Assembly: GCA_015057635.1 (NCBI GenBank)
Contig: SVEB01000068.1
Coordinates: forward strand, 62,001-126,000
Source: Lachnospiraceae bacterium
GTDB taxonomy: Bacteria; Bacillota; Clostridia; Lachnospirales; Lachnospiraceae
Direction: 5' to 3'
Length of the DNA: 64,000 nucleotides
Part shown: positions 30,901 to 39,888 of the stretch, piece by piece
How the letters are laid out: each line of letters starts with the position of its first letter
How positions within the stretch are numbered: the stretch's first letter is position 1
Position numbers and translations under genes: made by a program
Notes under the pieces: generated by a model
Told to the model about the DNA's origin: nothing
Database searches by the model: none
What the model saw: only the letters and a program-made list of their open reading frames with translations

Positions 30901-32492
30901 CGCCTCCTCATCATGATATCTATTCCATCGAAGATTTGGCGCAGCTGATCTTTGATCTCAAAAATTCCAATAAGAATGCAAGAATCAGTGTAAAACTTGT
31001 ATCGGAAGCCGGAGTCGGAACCGTTGCAGCAGGTGTTGCAAAAGCCGGGGCAGGGGTTATCTTAATTTCTGGTTATGATGGAGGAACCGGTGCTGCACCG
31101 AGAAACTCTATTTATAATGCAGGACTTCCATGGGAACTAGGGCTCGCGGAAACGCATCAGAATCTGATTGCAAACGGGCTTCGTGAGAAAGTTGTAATTG
31201 AGACCGATGGCAAGCTGATGACGGGAAGAGATGTGTTAGTGGCCGCCTTACTTGGAGCAGAAGAATATGGATTTGCAACCGCCCCTTTAGTTACCTTAGG
31301 ATGTGTGATGATGCGTGTCTGCAATTTAGACACCTGTCCGGTCGGAATCGCCACACAGAATCCGGAATTAAGGAAGAACTTCAGAGGAAAGCCAGAGTAT
31401 GTAGAAAACTTTATGCGGTTTATCGCTGAAGAATTAAGAGAATATATGGCGAAGCTTGGAATTCGTACGGTAAATGAACTGGTAGGCCGCAGTGATCTGT
31501 TAAAACCAAAAGATCTTACGGGATCGGAACGTGCCACAAAGGTTGATTTAACAAGCATTATCCGCAATCCCTATGCAGGAGATAGAAAGAATCACTGCTT
31601 CAATCCTAAAATGATATATGATTTCGCATTGGAAAAGACAGCGGATGAGAAAGAACTATTAAAGAGACTAAAACCATTTATGGATAAAAAGCAGCCAAAG
31701 ACGATCGAGGTCAAAGTAACCAATATTGACCGTACATTTGGAACAATGTTAGGCTCTGAGATTACCAGAACATTCGATGATACACTTAGTGATGATACGT
31801 ATGTGGTGAAGTGTACGGGAGCAGGGGGACAGAGCTTTGGAGCCTTTATTCCAAACGGCCTTACGCTAGAACTTTCCGGCGACAGCAATGATTATTTTGG
31901 CAAAGGCTTATCCGGCGGCAAATTAGTCGTGTATCCGCAGAAAGGATCCAAGTTTAAGGCAGATGAGAATATCATTATCGGAAATGTAGCCCTTTACGGA
32001 GCGACAAGCGGAAAGGCATATATATGCGGTGTGGCAGGCGAGCGTTTCTGCGTTCGAAACTCCGGTGCTACCGCAGTCGTGGAAGGGGTAGGCGATCATG
32101 GATGCGAGTATATGACAGGCGGCCGTGTGGTTGTGCTTGGACGTACGGGCAAGAATTTTGCAGCCGGCATGAGTGGCGGGATTGCCTATGTCTTAGATGA
32201 AGAACGGGATGTGTATAAGAAGCTAAATAAATCGATGGTGTCTTCCGAACCGGTAAATGAAAAATACGATGTGATGGAATTAAAGGAAATGATTACGGAC
32301 CACGTAAAGTTTACGAATTCTGTAAAGGGAAAAGAGATTCTGGAACATTTTATGGAATATCTGCCGAAATTCAAGAAGATCATTCCGCATGATTATCGCA
32401 CGATGCTTCAGACCATTGTACAGATGGAAGAGAAGGGGCTTAGCAGTGAACAGGCGCAGATCGAGGCATTTTATGCAAACCGTGTGAAATAA
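27936..32492 (+). CDS. gltB: Glutamate synthase large subunit
   Basis: A 1518-residue GOGAT large subunit of standard size. A glutamine amidotransferase domain starts at a Cys nucleophile (DNCGIGA, Cys25), so a 24-residue propeptide would be removed. A central domain and an FMN-binding synthase barrel follow (GAMSYGSISQEAHETLA; GGKSNSGEGGE). A [3Fe-4S] motif (CVMMRVCNLDTCPVG) is present, and the C-terminal beta-helix is Gly-rich. Glutamine-derived ammonia is channelled to 2-oxoglutarate to give glutamate. The GAAAGAGG ribosome site precedes ATG 27936. gltD begins 23 bases after its stop. Confidence 0.97.
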   Translation: MSTTLEESRRVKQGLYDPRFEHDNCGIGAIVNIKGNKTHETVAGALKIVENLEHRAGKDAEGKTGDGVGILLQICHKFFVNAVKPLGITLGEEREYGVGMFFFPTDELKRNQAKKMFEIIVEKEGLKFLGWREVPIHPEILGSKALECMPYILQCFVKKPKNVARGLDFDRILYIARRTFEQSNDNTYVVSLSSRTIVYKGMFLVGQLRMFFEDLQSGMYESAIAIVHSRFSTNTNPSWRRAHPNRFIVHNGEINTIRGNADKMLAREETMESEYLKGEFQKVLPVINTEGSDSAMLDNTLEFLVMSGMELPLAVMITIPEPWEKDANISEVKRDFYQYYATMMEPWDGPASILFSDGDIMGAVLDRNGLRPSRYYITTDDQMILSSEVGVLEIPPEKILKKERLRPGKMLLVDTVKGCLIDDDDLKTSYAQRKPYGEWLDSNLVRLKDLQIPNIRIPEFTKEERARLQKAFGYTFEDYKTSILPMAKTGVEPIAAMGADNPLPVLSEKNPPLFNYFRQLFAQVTNPPIDAIREEVVTSTSVYIGEDGNLLEEKAENCKVLKIANPILTNTDLLKIKTMKVPGFKVEVIPITFYKNTSMAKAIDHLFLDADRAYKEGANILILSDRGVDENHVAIPALLAVSAMQQHLVRTKKRTALAMILESAEPREVHHFATLLGYGACAVNPYLAQECIRQLIDSHMLEKDYYAAVDDYNSAILHGIVKIASKMGISTIQSYQGSKIFEAIGISEEVIEKYFSDTVSRIGGITLKDIEEQVDKLHTKAFDPLGLNVDLTLESAGSHKFRSGKEEHLYNPQTIHLLQMAARNGDYQTFKEYTKAITKEEEGINLRGLLDFNYPEKGIPIEEVESVEEIVKRFKTGAMSYGSISQEAHETLAIAMNHLGGKSNSGEGGESLERLTPGVDGQNRCSAIKQVASGRFGVTSKYLVSAKEIQIKMAQGAKPGEGGQLPAGKVYPWVAKTRHSTPGVGLISPPPHHDIYSIEDLAQLIFDLKNSNKNARISVKLVSEAGVGTVAAGVAKAGAGVILISGYDGGTGAAPRNSIYNAGLPWELGLAETHQNLIANGLREKVVIETDGKLMTGRDVLVAALLGAEEYGFATAPLVTLGCVMMRVCNLDTCPVGIATQNPELRKNFRGKPEYVENFMRFIAEELREYMAKLGIRTVNELVGRSDLLKPKDLTGSERATKVDLTSIIRNPYAGDRKNHCFNPKMIYDFALEKTADEKELLKRLKPFMDKKQPKTIEVKVTNIDRTFGTMLGSEITRTFDDTLSDDTYVVKCTGAGGQSFGAFIPNGLTLELSGDSNDYFGKGLSGGKLVVYPQKGSKFKADENIIIGNVALYGATSGKAYICGVAGERFCVRNSGATAVVEGVGDHGCEYMTGGRVVVLGRTGKNFAAGMSGGIAYVLDEERDVYKKLNKSMVSSEPVNEKYDVMELKEMITDHVKFTNSVKGKEILEHFMEYLPKFKKIIPHDYRTMLQTIVQMEEKGLSSEQAQIEAFYANRVK

Positions 32493-32515
32493 GGGAAGCA
32501 GAAAGGAGAGTAAGA

Positions 32516-34000
32516 ATGGGAAAACCAACAGGATTTATGGAATACATGAGAGCAGAACGGGAAGCCATCCCTCCAAAGGAAAGAATCAAAAACTTTGATG
32601 AATTTCATCTCCCGCTTCCGGAGGAAGACAGAAATAAGCAGGCTGCAAGATGCATGGAGTGTGGAGTGCCGTTCTGTCAGTCCGGTCTTTTGATCGGCGG
32701 CATGACAAGCGGCTGCCCGCTTCATAATCTGATACCGGAATGGAATGATCTATTATACACCGGCAATATGCCTCAGGCATTAAATCGTCTGTTAAAGACA
32801 AACAGCTTTCCGGAGTTCACATCAAGGGTATGTCCGGCTCCCTGTGAGGCGGCCTGTACTTGTAACTTAAATGGAAAGCCGGTCACCATTAAAGAAAATG
32901 AGATGGCAATCATAGAGTTTGGCTATGAATCAGGTCTCATTAAGCCAGCCCCTCCTCTTGTTCGAACCGGCAAGAAAGTAGCCGTGATCGGTTCCGGACC
33001 AAGTGGTCTTGCGGCTGCAGATCAGCTAAACAAACGGGGACATTCGGTTACGGTATTGGAACGGAGTGACCGGATTGGGGGGCTTATGATGTATGGAATT
33101 CCGAATATGAAGTTAGATAAAAAGGTAATAGAGCGCAAGAAAAAGCTAATGGAAGAAGAAGGCATCCTGTTTGTGACCGGTGTCCATGTAGGAAAGGAGG
33201 TCTTAGCCGAACAAATTCTAAAGGAGTTTGATGCGGTGCTTCTTGCTTGCGGGGCATCCAATCCGAGAGATATTGATGTAGCTGGAAGGGATGCGGCGGG
33301 CATCTATTTTGCCGTGGACTATTTAAAATCTGTCACAAAGAGCCTGCTTGATTCCAATTTTTCTGATAAACAGGCAATTTCGGCAAAAGGGAAACATGTA
33401 GTCGTAATCGGAGGCGGTGATACCGGAAATGACTGTGTGGGAACTGCGATCAGACAGCAGGCTAAGTCGGTGATTCAGTTAGAGATGATGCCAAAGCCGC
33501 CGGAGAGAAGACTTGAGAGCAATCCATGGCCGGAATGGCCGAAGGTATTAAAGACCGATTATGGTCAGGAGGAAGCAATCGCTGTATTCGGAAAAGACCC
33601 GCGCCTTTATCAGACAACGGTGAAGGAATTCTTAAAGGATAAGAATGGAGCCGTAAATAAACTAAAGCTAATTAATCTTGCACCACAAAAGGATGAGAAG
33701 ACGGGGAGAATGCGTATGACGGAAGTGGCAGGAAGCGAGACTATAATTGACGCGGATCTGGTTTTAATCGCAGCAGGATTCCTTGGATGTGAGAAAGCGA
33801 CCGCGGATGCATTCAAAGTAGAATTAGATGCCAGAACGAATGTGGCGACAGAAGCAGACTCTTACCGCACGAAGAATAAAAAGGTTTTTACAGCAGGTGA
33901 TATGCATCGGGGACAGTCCTTAGTTGTATGGGCAATTCACGAGGGTCGTACTTCGGCCAGGGAGATCGATGAATTCCTGATGGGTTATTCAAATTTGTAG
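32516..34000 (+). CDS. gltD: Glutamate synthase small subunit, NAD(P)H-dependent
   Basis: A 494-residue FAD and iron-sulfur oxidoreductase that passes electrons from NAD(P)H to GltB. The N-terminal Cys clusters (CMECGVPFC; SGCPL; CPAPCEAACTC) bind [4Fe-4S] centres. GSGPSGLAAADQL near residue 160 binds FAD, GGGDTGNDCVG near 300 binds the nicotinamide cofactor, and the C-terminal GDMHRGQSLVVWAIHEGR contacts FAD. GAAAGGAG precedes ATG 32516. Confidence 0.97.
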   Translation: MGKPTGFMEYMRAEREAIPPKERIKNFDEFHLPLPEEDRNKQAARCMECGVPFCQSGLLIGGMTSGCPLHNLIPEWNDLLYTGNMPQALNRLLKTNSFPEFTSRVCPAPCEAACTCNLNGKPVTIKENEMAIIEFGYESGLIKPAPPLVRTGKKVAVIGSGPSGLAAADQLNKRGHSVTVLERSDRIGGLMMYGIPNMKLDKKVIERKKKLMEEEGILFVTGVHVGKEVLAEQILKEFDAVLLACGASNPRDIDVAGRDAAGIYFAVDYLKSVTKSLLDSNFSDKQAISAKGKHVVVIGGGDTGNDCVGTAIRQQAKSVIQLEMMPKPPERRLESNPWPEWPKVLKTDYGQEEAIAVFGKDPRLYQTTVKEFLKDKNGAVNKLKLINLAPQKDEKTGRMRMTEVAGSETIIDADLVLIAAGFLGCEKATADAFKVELDARTNVATEADSYRTKNKKVFTAGDMHRGQSLVVWAIHEGRTSAREIDEFLMGYSNL

Positions 34001-34091
34001 ACGGGTGTGGGGGAACGAACACGGAAACAAGGAAATCAGCATATAAACGAACGTATACCCAAATGAGTCGATAAACCAATACATAAGAAGA

Positions 34092-34121
34092 GGAATAAAT
34101 GAATGAATGAATGAATGAATG
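34092..34121 (+). repeat. Short tandem GAAT tetranucleotide repeat
   Basis: Five to six GAAT units within an A-rich, AATAAA-biased intergenic region (34001-34217). It could vary in length by slippage. No gene is visible there. Confidence 0.7.
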
Positions 34122-34217
34122 GATAGGCAAGAATAAATAGTCGAATAGATAAATAAGCAAACAGCAGATAACAAACCAATAAATAAACAGAAAAATAGGT
34201 AAACAAATACATAACAG

Positions 34218-34287
34218 AACGGTCTTTGTACTTGGACGATCAGATAGGGAAACACGGTCAATCGCCAAAATAAAAAGGCCGTTTTTG
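34218..34287 (+). terminator. Possible terminator of gltBD
   Basis: AACGGTCTTT (34218-34227) pairs with AAAGGCCGTT (34274-34283, one G-U pair), followed by TTTG. The loop of about 45 bases could hold a second small stem. Confidence 0.4.
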
Positions 34288-34377
34288 TGTATCCTGGGCC
34301 GGATAATAGGGATTCATAGGAGCGGACACAAGGTAAAAACATGTAAATAAATGATAATTTATGGGACTATAGGTTGA

Positions 34378-34406
34378 TTGAAAAAAATGGAAACAGAAAG
34401 TATAGT
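34378..34406 (+). promoter_or_regulatory. Promoter of the type VII-like island
   Basis: TTGAAA (34378-34383), 17-base spacer, TATAGT (34401-34406). The predicted start near 34413 leaves a very short leader. Confidence 0.55.
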
Positions 34407-34435
34407 TAAAAAGGAGTAGTATAAATAAAATTATA

Positions 34436-37393
34436 TTGATCAGAAAGCGGGATAATCCAGTGGAGATGAAAATTGATGCAGGGGTTGTTACAAGCAGGAA
34501 TAAGAGAACTTGTAACGAGGATAACTTTTTATGTAAAGGAAAGTTTCACGATATCGGCAGTCAGAAGGATAACTCCATCACACAGATTACAGCTAAGACA
34601 CCGGATCTGTATGCAGTATTTGATGGAATGGGAGGCATGAACTGGGGAGAGATTGCCTCTTATTTATCTGCCAGGCTGTTAGCGGCCGAGAAAGAAAAAC
34701 TGCTTTATGCGAAATCGGATGATATTTTAGAGCAGTTGGATCGTATTCTTCTTAAGATAAATAACGGAATATATGAATACAGCAAACGAAAGGGACAGTT
34801 AGGCTGTACGGTGGCACTGCTGTATGTGACGGAAGATAAGATATATATAACGAACGTAGGCGACAGCAAGATTTTCTGTGTACAGAAGGGGAAGATCAAG
34901 AAACTGACCAAGGATCATAACCTGGCACAGGAGATGTATGATGCCGGAATGATTACAAAGGAGGAACTTAACCATCATAAAAAAAGACATGTTTTGACGC
35001 AGTATCTGGGAATATCACCACAGGAGATGATTATTGAACCATATCATTATGTGATGGAGGCGTGTTCCGGAGAGACTACATTTTTACTGTGCACGGACGG
35101 CGTGACGGAAATGCTTAGCGAACAGAAAATCCTGCAGCTCATAGAGGGCGAAAAGAGGGCAGGAAAGGCTGCCAGGGAACTGGTAAACGAGGCAGAGAGT
35201 GCCGGGGCGCGAGATAATCTGACAGCTATGGTTGTTAAGATAAATCGTAAGAGAGGAAAGATGGGAGAAGAAATGGAACGAGAGTTTGATATACATAGTT
35301 TGGAGCCGTTATGGGGCTCCTGGTACATAGACAGCCTGATCGGGGAAGGAAGTTTCGGAAGTGTATACCGGATCGTAAGGGAAGAGTTCGGAAAGAAATA
35401 TTATTCAGCCCTTAAGATGCTATTCATTCCGAAGAATGTCTCCGAAGAGAAGCAGGCATTTGCAGAAGGGATGGACTGGAATACAGCAACCATCTATTTT
35501 AAGGACATCGCGGAGGATATCTATAAAGAGATCGTTCTGATGTCGGAGTTAAAAGGCAGAACGAATATTGTAAATTGCGAAGATCATCAGGTAATTCAGA
35601 AACCGGACGGGGTTGGATTTATTATCTTAATCCGTATGGAGTTGCTGACCAGTTTAAATGATTACCTGTTAAATAAACAGTTCACGAACACGGATATTGT
35701 GAATTTGGGAATGGATATCTGTCAGGCGCTGATGCTTTGCAAAAAGCGGAATATCATCCACCGGGATATTAAGCCGGCCAATATCTTTGTTTCAAGCGAT
35801 GGAGATTATAAGCTTGGCGATTTTGGAATCGCAAGACAGATGGAAGGAGCGGAACAGGGACTTTCCATCAAAGGATCATTTGAATATATGGCTCCCGAAG
35901 TGTATTTAGGAAAGAAGTATGATGAGAGGGTGGATATCTACTCGCTTGGCATGGTTTTATATTATTTCTTAAACAATCGCCGTGCGCCTTTTATTTCAAA
36001 TCTGACGCAGGTAGTAAGGCATGGAGAAAGACAGGCAGCACTGCGCCGTCGTTTTAGTGGGGAAGAACTGCTGGATCCGATTCTAGCGAGTAAGAAGCTT
36101 GCTGCCGTTGTGAAAAAGGCATGTGCATTTCAGATGGAAGAAAGGTATCAGTCTGCGGAAGAGTTTTTAAATGCTCTTCAGTCTTTATCGGAGGAAGATA
36201 AGAAGATTATCTGTCCGGAAGGAATCGTCATTAATAATACGGCTACCTTTACAAGTTCTGCAAGCATAGGGTCCGGAAGTTTTGAAAAGCAGGCAGAAGA
36301 ATTTAAAAATCCGGTTATAAATGAGAATGCAGGGGTAAGGGAGAGTAGCAGGTCCCTAAAGGAGAATAGTCCGGTCGAGAGCAGAATGGAAGAAGATACG
36401 CCGGAAAACAAGGAAGAAGAGATACAGGATCCAATCGGAAAGGCAGATCAGGATATGGAGGCAACGGTTTTATTAGACCGTACAAGCGTGTCCGTTCAGG
36501 CCATGGCAAGAATGCAGCAGATGAAAGAGGAGCCGGAGGAGGAAGAGGAAGAAAGAAACAAGCTTATTCCGGTGTGTATTGCAGCAGGTGCAGTTCTTGT
36601 GATTTCACTGGCAGTTGTTCTGGTTTCATTCGTTGCGCATAAACGGAAAAACGATAGTATGAATGCCGTAGTCAGTGTCACACCTGTTATAACAGAGGCT
36701 GCAAATATCACGGAAGTACCAAAAGTAACCGAAGCCATCCCGACACAGGCAGCTTTGACAAAGGCGCCGGTAAACGAGGAGCCGGAAAAGATCACGCCAA
36801 CACCTGTTCTTACACAGGTACCGGAAGTGATACAAGAATATGCAGTGGATATGAAAGCAGAGAACCTGACGGTACTTACGGATATTAAGGATATTGAGAA
36901 AGTGACGAATCTGACCGCATGTGGGTTAAAGATAACGGATATCACACCGATTGCGGGGGCAGAACATCTTAATTATCTGGATATGCAGGATAACGCCATC
37001 ACAGATATTTCCGTATTAGCAGATAAAGAGGAATTAATCTGTTTAAATATTATGAATAATCAGGTATCCGATCTGTCTGCCCTTGCAGGACTTTCGAACC
37101 TGGAAGTATTAGTACTGGCAGGAAACCAGATTTCGGACATCCGTGTATTAGAAAACCTACAAAGCCTGACAGAACTTCGCCTTGATAAAGATACAAAGAT
37201 TGCCGACTTTTCCGTATTGGCAAAGCTTGAGAACTTATACAGCCTTAACTTAGAAGGGACAGCTATTGATGATATTGCACCATTAACCGGTCTTAAGAAA
37301 TTAGGCCTTTTGGTAGTGACCGATACGAACTTAGATGACGCGCAGGTCGCAGAACTTCAGAAGGCACTGCCGGATTGTATTATTATCAATTAG
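34436..37393 (+). CDS. PP2C phosphatase - Ser/Thr kinase - transmembrane - leucine-rich repeat fusion
   Basis: A 985-residue multidomain protein. A PP2C phosphatase covers about residues 15-270 (NEDN, DGMGG near 63, GDSKIF, TDGVTEM, ARDNLTAM: metal-binding Asp residues intact). A Hanks-type kinase covers about 295-575 (GEGSFGSVY near 303, ALKML, HRDIKPANIF near 442, DFGIAR, GSFEYMAPE: catalytic residues intact). A low-complexity acidic linker leads to one membrane helix at about 709-731. A Thr/Pro linker and internalin-like LRRs (about 811-985) lie outside. AAGGAG at 34411 is far from the TTG at 34436, so the start may instead be GTG 34460 or ATG 34466. It probably regulates the island by reversible phosphorylation read by its FHA proteins. 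Confidence 0.85.
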   Translation: MIRKRDNPVEMKIDAGVVTSRNKRTCNEDNFLCKGKFHDIGSQKDNSITQITAKTPDLYAVFDGMGGMNWGEIASYLSARLLAAEKEKLLYAKSDDILEQLDRILLKINNGIYEYSKRKGQLGCTVALLYVTEDKIYITNVGDSKIFCVQKGKIKKLTKDHNLAQEMYDAGMITKEELNHHKKRHVLTQYLGISPQEMIIEPYHYVMEACSGETTFLLCTDGVTEMLSEQKILQLIEGEKRAGKAARELVNEAESAGARDNLTAMVVKINRKRGKMGEEMEREFDIHSLEPLWGSWYIDSLIGEGSFGSVYRIVREEFGKKYYSALKMLFIPKNVSEEKQAFAEGMDWNTATIYFKDIAEDIYKEIVLMSELKGRTNIVNCEDHQVIQKPDGVGFIILIRMELLTSLNDYLLNKQFTNTDIVNLGMDICQALMLCKKRNIIHRDIKPANIFVSSDGDYKLGDFGIARQMEGAEQGLSIKGSFEYMAPEVYLGKKYDERVDIYSLGMVLYYFLNNRRAPFISNLTQVVRHGERQAALRRRFSGEELLDPILASKKLAAVVKKACAFQMEERYQSAEEFLNALQSLSEEDKKIICPEGIVINNTATFTSSASIGSGSFEKQAEEFKNPVINENAGVRESSRSLKENSPVESRMEEDTPENKEEEIQDPIGKADQDMEATVLLDRTSVSVQAMARMQQMKEEPEEEEEERNKLIPVCIAAGAVLVISLAVVLVSFVAHKRKNDSMNAVVSVTPVITEAANITEVPKVTEAIPTQAALTKAPVNEEPEKITPTPVLTQVPEVIQEYAVDMKAENLTVLTDIKDIEKVTNLTACGLKITDITPIAGAEHLNYLDMQDNAITDISVLADKEELICLNIMNNQVSDLSALAGLSNLEVLVLAGNQISDIRVLENLQSLTELRLDKDTKIADFSVLAKLENLYSLNLEGTAIDDIAPLTGLKKLGLLVVTDTNLDDAQVAELQKALPDCIIIN

Positions 37394-37411
37394 TTGTAAG
37401 GAGGAAGTGAT

Positions 37412-38971
37412 TTGAAGAATATGAATACGCAGAAAAGATACCGGGGGATGGCATTTATAGTATTCTTTCTCTTGGTATTTAGCTGTCTTGTGCCGCTATG
37501 TGCTTATGCGACTGAGAAACCGGCGATTGTTTCTTATATGGACGGTGAGGATCAGATCGTTTTGTATATCAACCATGCATCCGGAAAAGTGACGACGGCA
37601 TCGGCTAAAATCGGCCAGACTCCATGTGAACAGGTTACGATGAAATCGGTATTGTCAGAGGATATCCAGGTAAAGACACTATTTATCATTGATACATCGA
37701 AGTCCATCCCGGTTGCCCAGCGGAAACTGTTTGTGAGTTTTTTAGAGGGTATGATCGATGAAAAAGCAGAGAATGATTCTTTTGCGATCGCGACTTATGG
37801 AAAAACACTTACCTATGTCTGTGATTACACAATGGATCGGTGGGAGCTGATTAAAGCACTAGAAAGCCTGGAATTTAAGCTACAGTCCACGTATCTGTAT
37901 GATATTGTGGAGGAAGCTGTGGAGAAAATCAATAAAGAGAAGAAAGAAGAGGAGTATCACCGGATTATTCTGTTTACGGATGGGGCGGAGAACAGCAAGA
38001 ACGGCATAACAAAGGAAGAGCTTTATCTAAAGCTTCAGGAAACACCATATGAGATCGATACGATCGGATCCAAGACAAAAGATAATGCGGCTGAACTAAA
38101 GGAATTATACGCTTTGTCAAGAATGACAGGAGGCAGTCAGTTCGCATTTACAAAGGACTCCGATGTAAAGGCGATGACAGCGCAACTAGGAAAGATTAAC
38201 GACTGTTATCAGATCATTGCAGTGCCGGACCCCTCCTTTTTAGACGGCAGCCTACGGAATATGACGATCACGCTTAACAATGGGGCGACTATTACAAGCG
38301 ATATCAGGATGCCGGTTATTTCAGAGAAACTTGAAAATGAGTTAAAGAAGAAGGAAGAACAGGAAGCGAATAAAAAGGCAGAAGAGGAAGAAGCAAAACG
38401 TCAGGCAGCAGAGTTAGAGAAGAAAAAGCAGGAAGAAAAAGAAAGAACCCAGTTAATTATTGTAATTGCGGCAGGGGTATGTGGACTGGCCGCTATTGTT
38501 GTATTAATTGTAGTTGCGATAAAACTGAATGGAAGCAGGAAGACAAAGAAGGACAAATATGCGGACTTTATGCTTCCGGATGATATTAATCTGGATGGAA
38601 CGCAGATTCTTGCAGCCGGTGACGAGTCAATCGACTTGGACGCTACACAGGTTTTAGTCAGCCAGATGAAGGTACACCGGATCCGGCTTACGGACTTAGC
38701 GGAGGCAAAGAATACATTTGAAAAGCCATTAAACCGTCCCGTAGTGGTAGGGCGAAGCAGGGAGCAGTCCGATATTGTGGTGGATTATGACAAGAGTGTA
38801 TCCGGAAAACACTGCTCCATTGAAGAGGTGAGAGAGGGCATTTTCATAAAGGATTTAAAGTCTTCCAATCATACCTATTTAAATGGGACAATGGTGACGG
38901 ATGCAGTGAGAATTAAAGATGGGGACATCCTTAAGGTAGGAAAGACCACATTTAAGGCAGAGATTGTGTAA
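37412..38971 (+). CDS. Exported VWA-domain protein with cytoplasmic FHA domain
   Basis: A 519-residue protein. A signal peptide (residues 1-33, MAFIVFFLLVFSCLVPLCAYA) precedes a von Willebrand A domain (TLFIIDTSKSIP, a near-MIDAS DxSxS; ILFTDGAEN). A charged coiled coil near 305-345, a membrane helix near 347-370 and a C-terminal FHA domain follow (VVVGRSREQSDIVVD; SVSGKHCSI; SSNHTYLNG). TTG 37412 is chosen because AAGGAGG lies 7 bases upstream, while the ATG at 37421 is too far. The FHA domain may bind targets of the adjacent kinase; the VWA domain would face the outside. No family name beyond the domains is claimed. Confidence 0.85.
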   Translation: MKNMNTQKRYRGMAFIVFFLLVFSCLVPLCAYATEKPAIVSYMDGEDQIVLYINHASGKVTTASAKIGQTPCEQVTMKSVLSEDIQVKTLFIIDTSKSIPVAQRKLFVSFLEGMIDEKAENDSFAIATYGKTLTYVCDYTMDRWELIKALESLEFKLQSTYLYDIVEEAVEKINKEKKEEEYHRIILFTDGAENSKNGITKEELYLKLQETPYEIDTIGSKTKDNAAELKELYALSRMTGGSQFAFTKDSDVKAMTAQLGKINDCYQIIAVPDPSFLDGSLRNMTITLNNGATITSDIRMPVISEKLENELKKKEEQEANKKAEEEEAKRQAAELEKKKQEEKERTQLIIVIAAGVCGLAAIVVLIVVAIKLNGSRKTKKDKYADFMLPDDINLDGTQILAAGDESIDLDATQVLVSQMKVHRIRLTDLAEAKNTFEKPLNRPVVVGRSREQSDIVVDYDKSVSGKHCSIEEVREGIFIKDLKSSNHTYLNGTMVTDAVRIKDGDILKVGKTTFKAEIV

Positions 38972-39024
38972 CTTATCAGGGGTTTTATTTAGCATACGGA
39001 GCAGAGATAGAAAAGGAGCAACAA

Positions 39025-39888
39025 GTGAAGATCGTATATCAGGGGATATCAGAAACAGGAAGCAGACGGGCGGTCAATCAGGACCGCATTGGCATGTTTG
39101 CTGGAGAGGATGCGGCGCTTTTCGCTGTTGCAGATGGCATGGGGGGCCATATAGCAGGGGAGAAAGCCAGCAATGAGATCATTTTTGGATTAAAAGACTG
39201 GTGGCATGTGCACTTTTGTAAGGAAAGAGTAAGAAAAGAGGAATTAGAGGGAACCTTTCAGTTAGATGGGACAGGGACCGAGAAGGTGGAGACGACGAGT
39301 GTAATTGGACAAGAGGATGCATGTGAGTTTGAAGATTACGTAAAGTCTTTAAGCGGCTGCCTTCAGCAGATCAATCAGAAGATTTATCAGATTTATAATG
39401 GAAAAGAGATCTGTGGTTCCACCGTAATCATACTATTTTTATACCGGGGAGAGTACGCAATCTTATGGGCTGGAGACAGCCGGATTTATGAAAGGACGCC
39501 GTTTTCGTTTTCCCAGTTAAGCGTGGATGATACATGGTCAGAGCTGGCAAAGCGAACGAAGGCATTTTCAAAGGATGCCATTCACATGCACCCGGATCGG
39601 GACAAGTTATTGAATGCAGTTGGCACATTCAGCAGACTTGAAGTGGCTGTGAATACAGGAATCTTAAAAAAGCACGAGATGTTTTTTTTGTGTTCGGATG
39701 GAATCTATAAAAGCATTCCGGAAAAGGAGCTGAAAAGGCAGATCAAACGATTATATAACAGAAGGAAAAAGGGATTGGATTTAAGGGAAATAAGGAAACT
39801 GGTATATGAAGCCGGGGCAAGCGATAACCTTTCGGCAATTGCAGTAAGCGTGGAATGTGGGGGACAAAGGGGGCAGGCATTTGATTAA
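39025..39888 (+). CDS. PP2C-type Ser/Thr phosphatase
   Basis: A 287-residue stand-alone PP2C phosphatase: SRRAVNQDRIG, VADGMGGHIAGE, WAGDSRIYE, CSDGIYKSI and ASDNLSAIAV give the metal-binding set. It starts at GTG 39025 behind AAAAGGAG. It would dephosphorylate kinase targets in the same island. Its end overlaps the start of the next gene. Confidence 0.9.
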   Translation: MKIVYQGISETGSRRAVNQDRIGMFAGEDAALFAVADGMGGHIAGEKASNEIIFGLKDWWHVHFCKERVRKEELEGTFQLDGTGTEKVETTSVIGQEDACEFEDYVKSLSGCLQQINQKIYQIYNGKEICGSTVIILFLYRGEYAILWAGDSRIYERTPFSFSQLSVDDTWSELAKRTKAFSKDAIHMHPDRDKLLNAVGTFSRLEVAVNTGILKKHEMFFLCSDGIYKSIPEKELKRQIKRLYNRRKKGLDLREIRKLVYEAGASDNLSAIAVSVECGGQRGQAFD

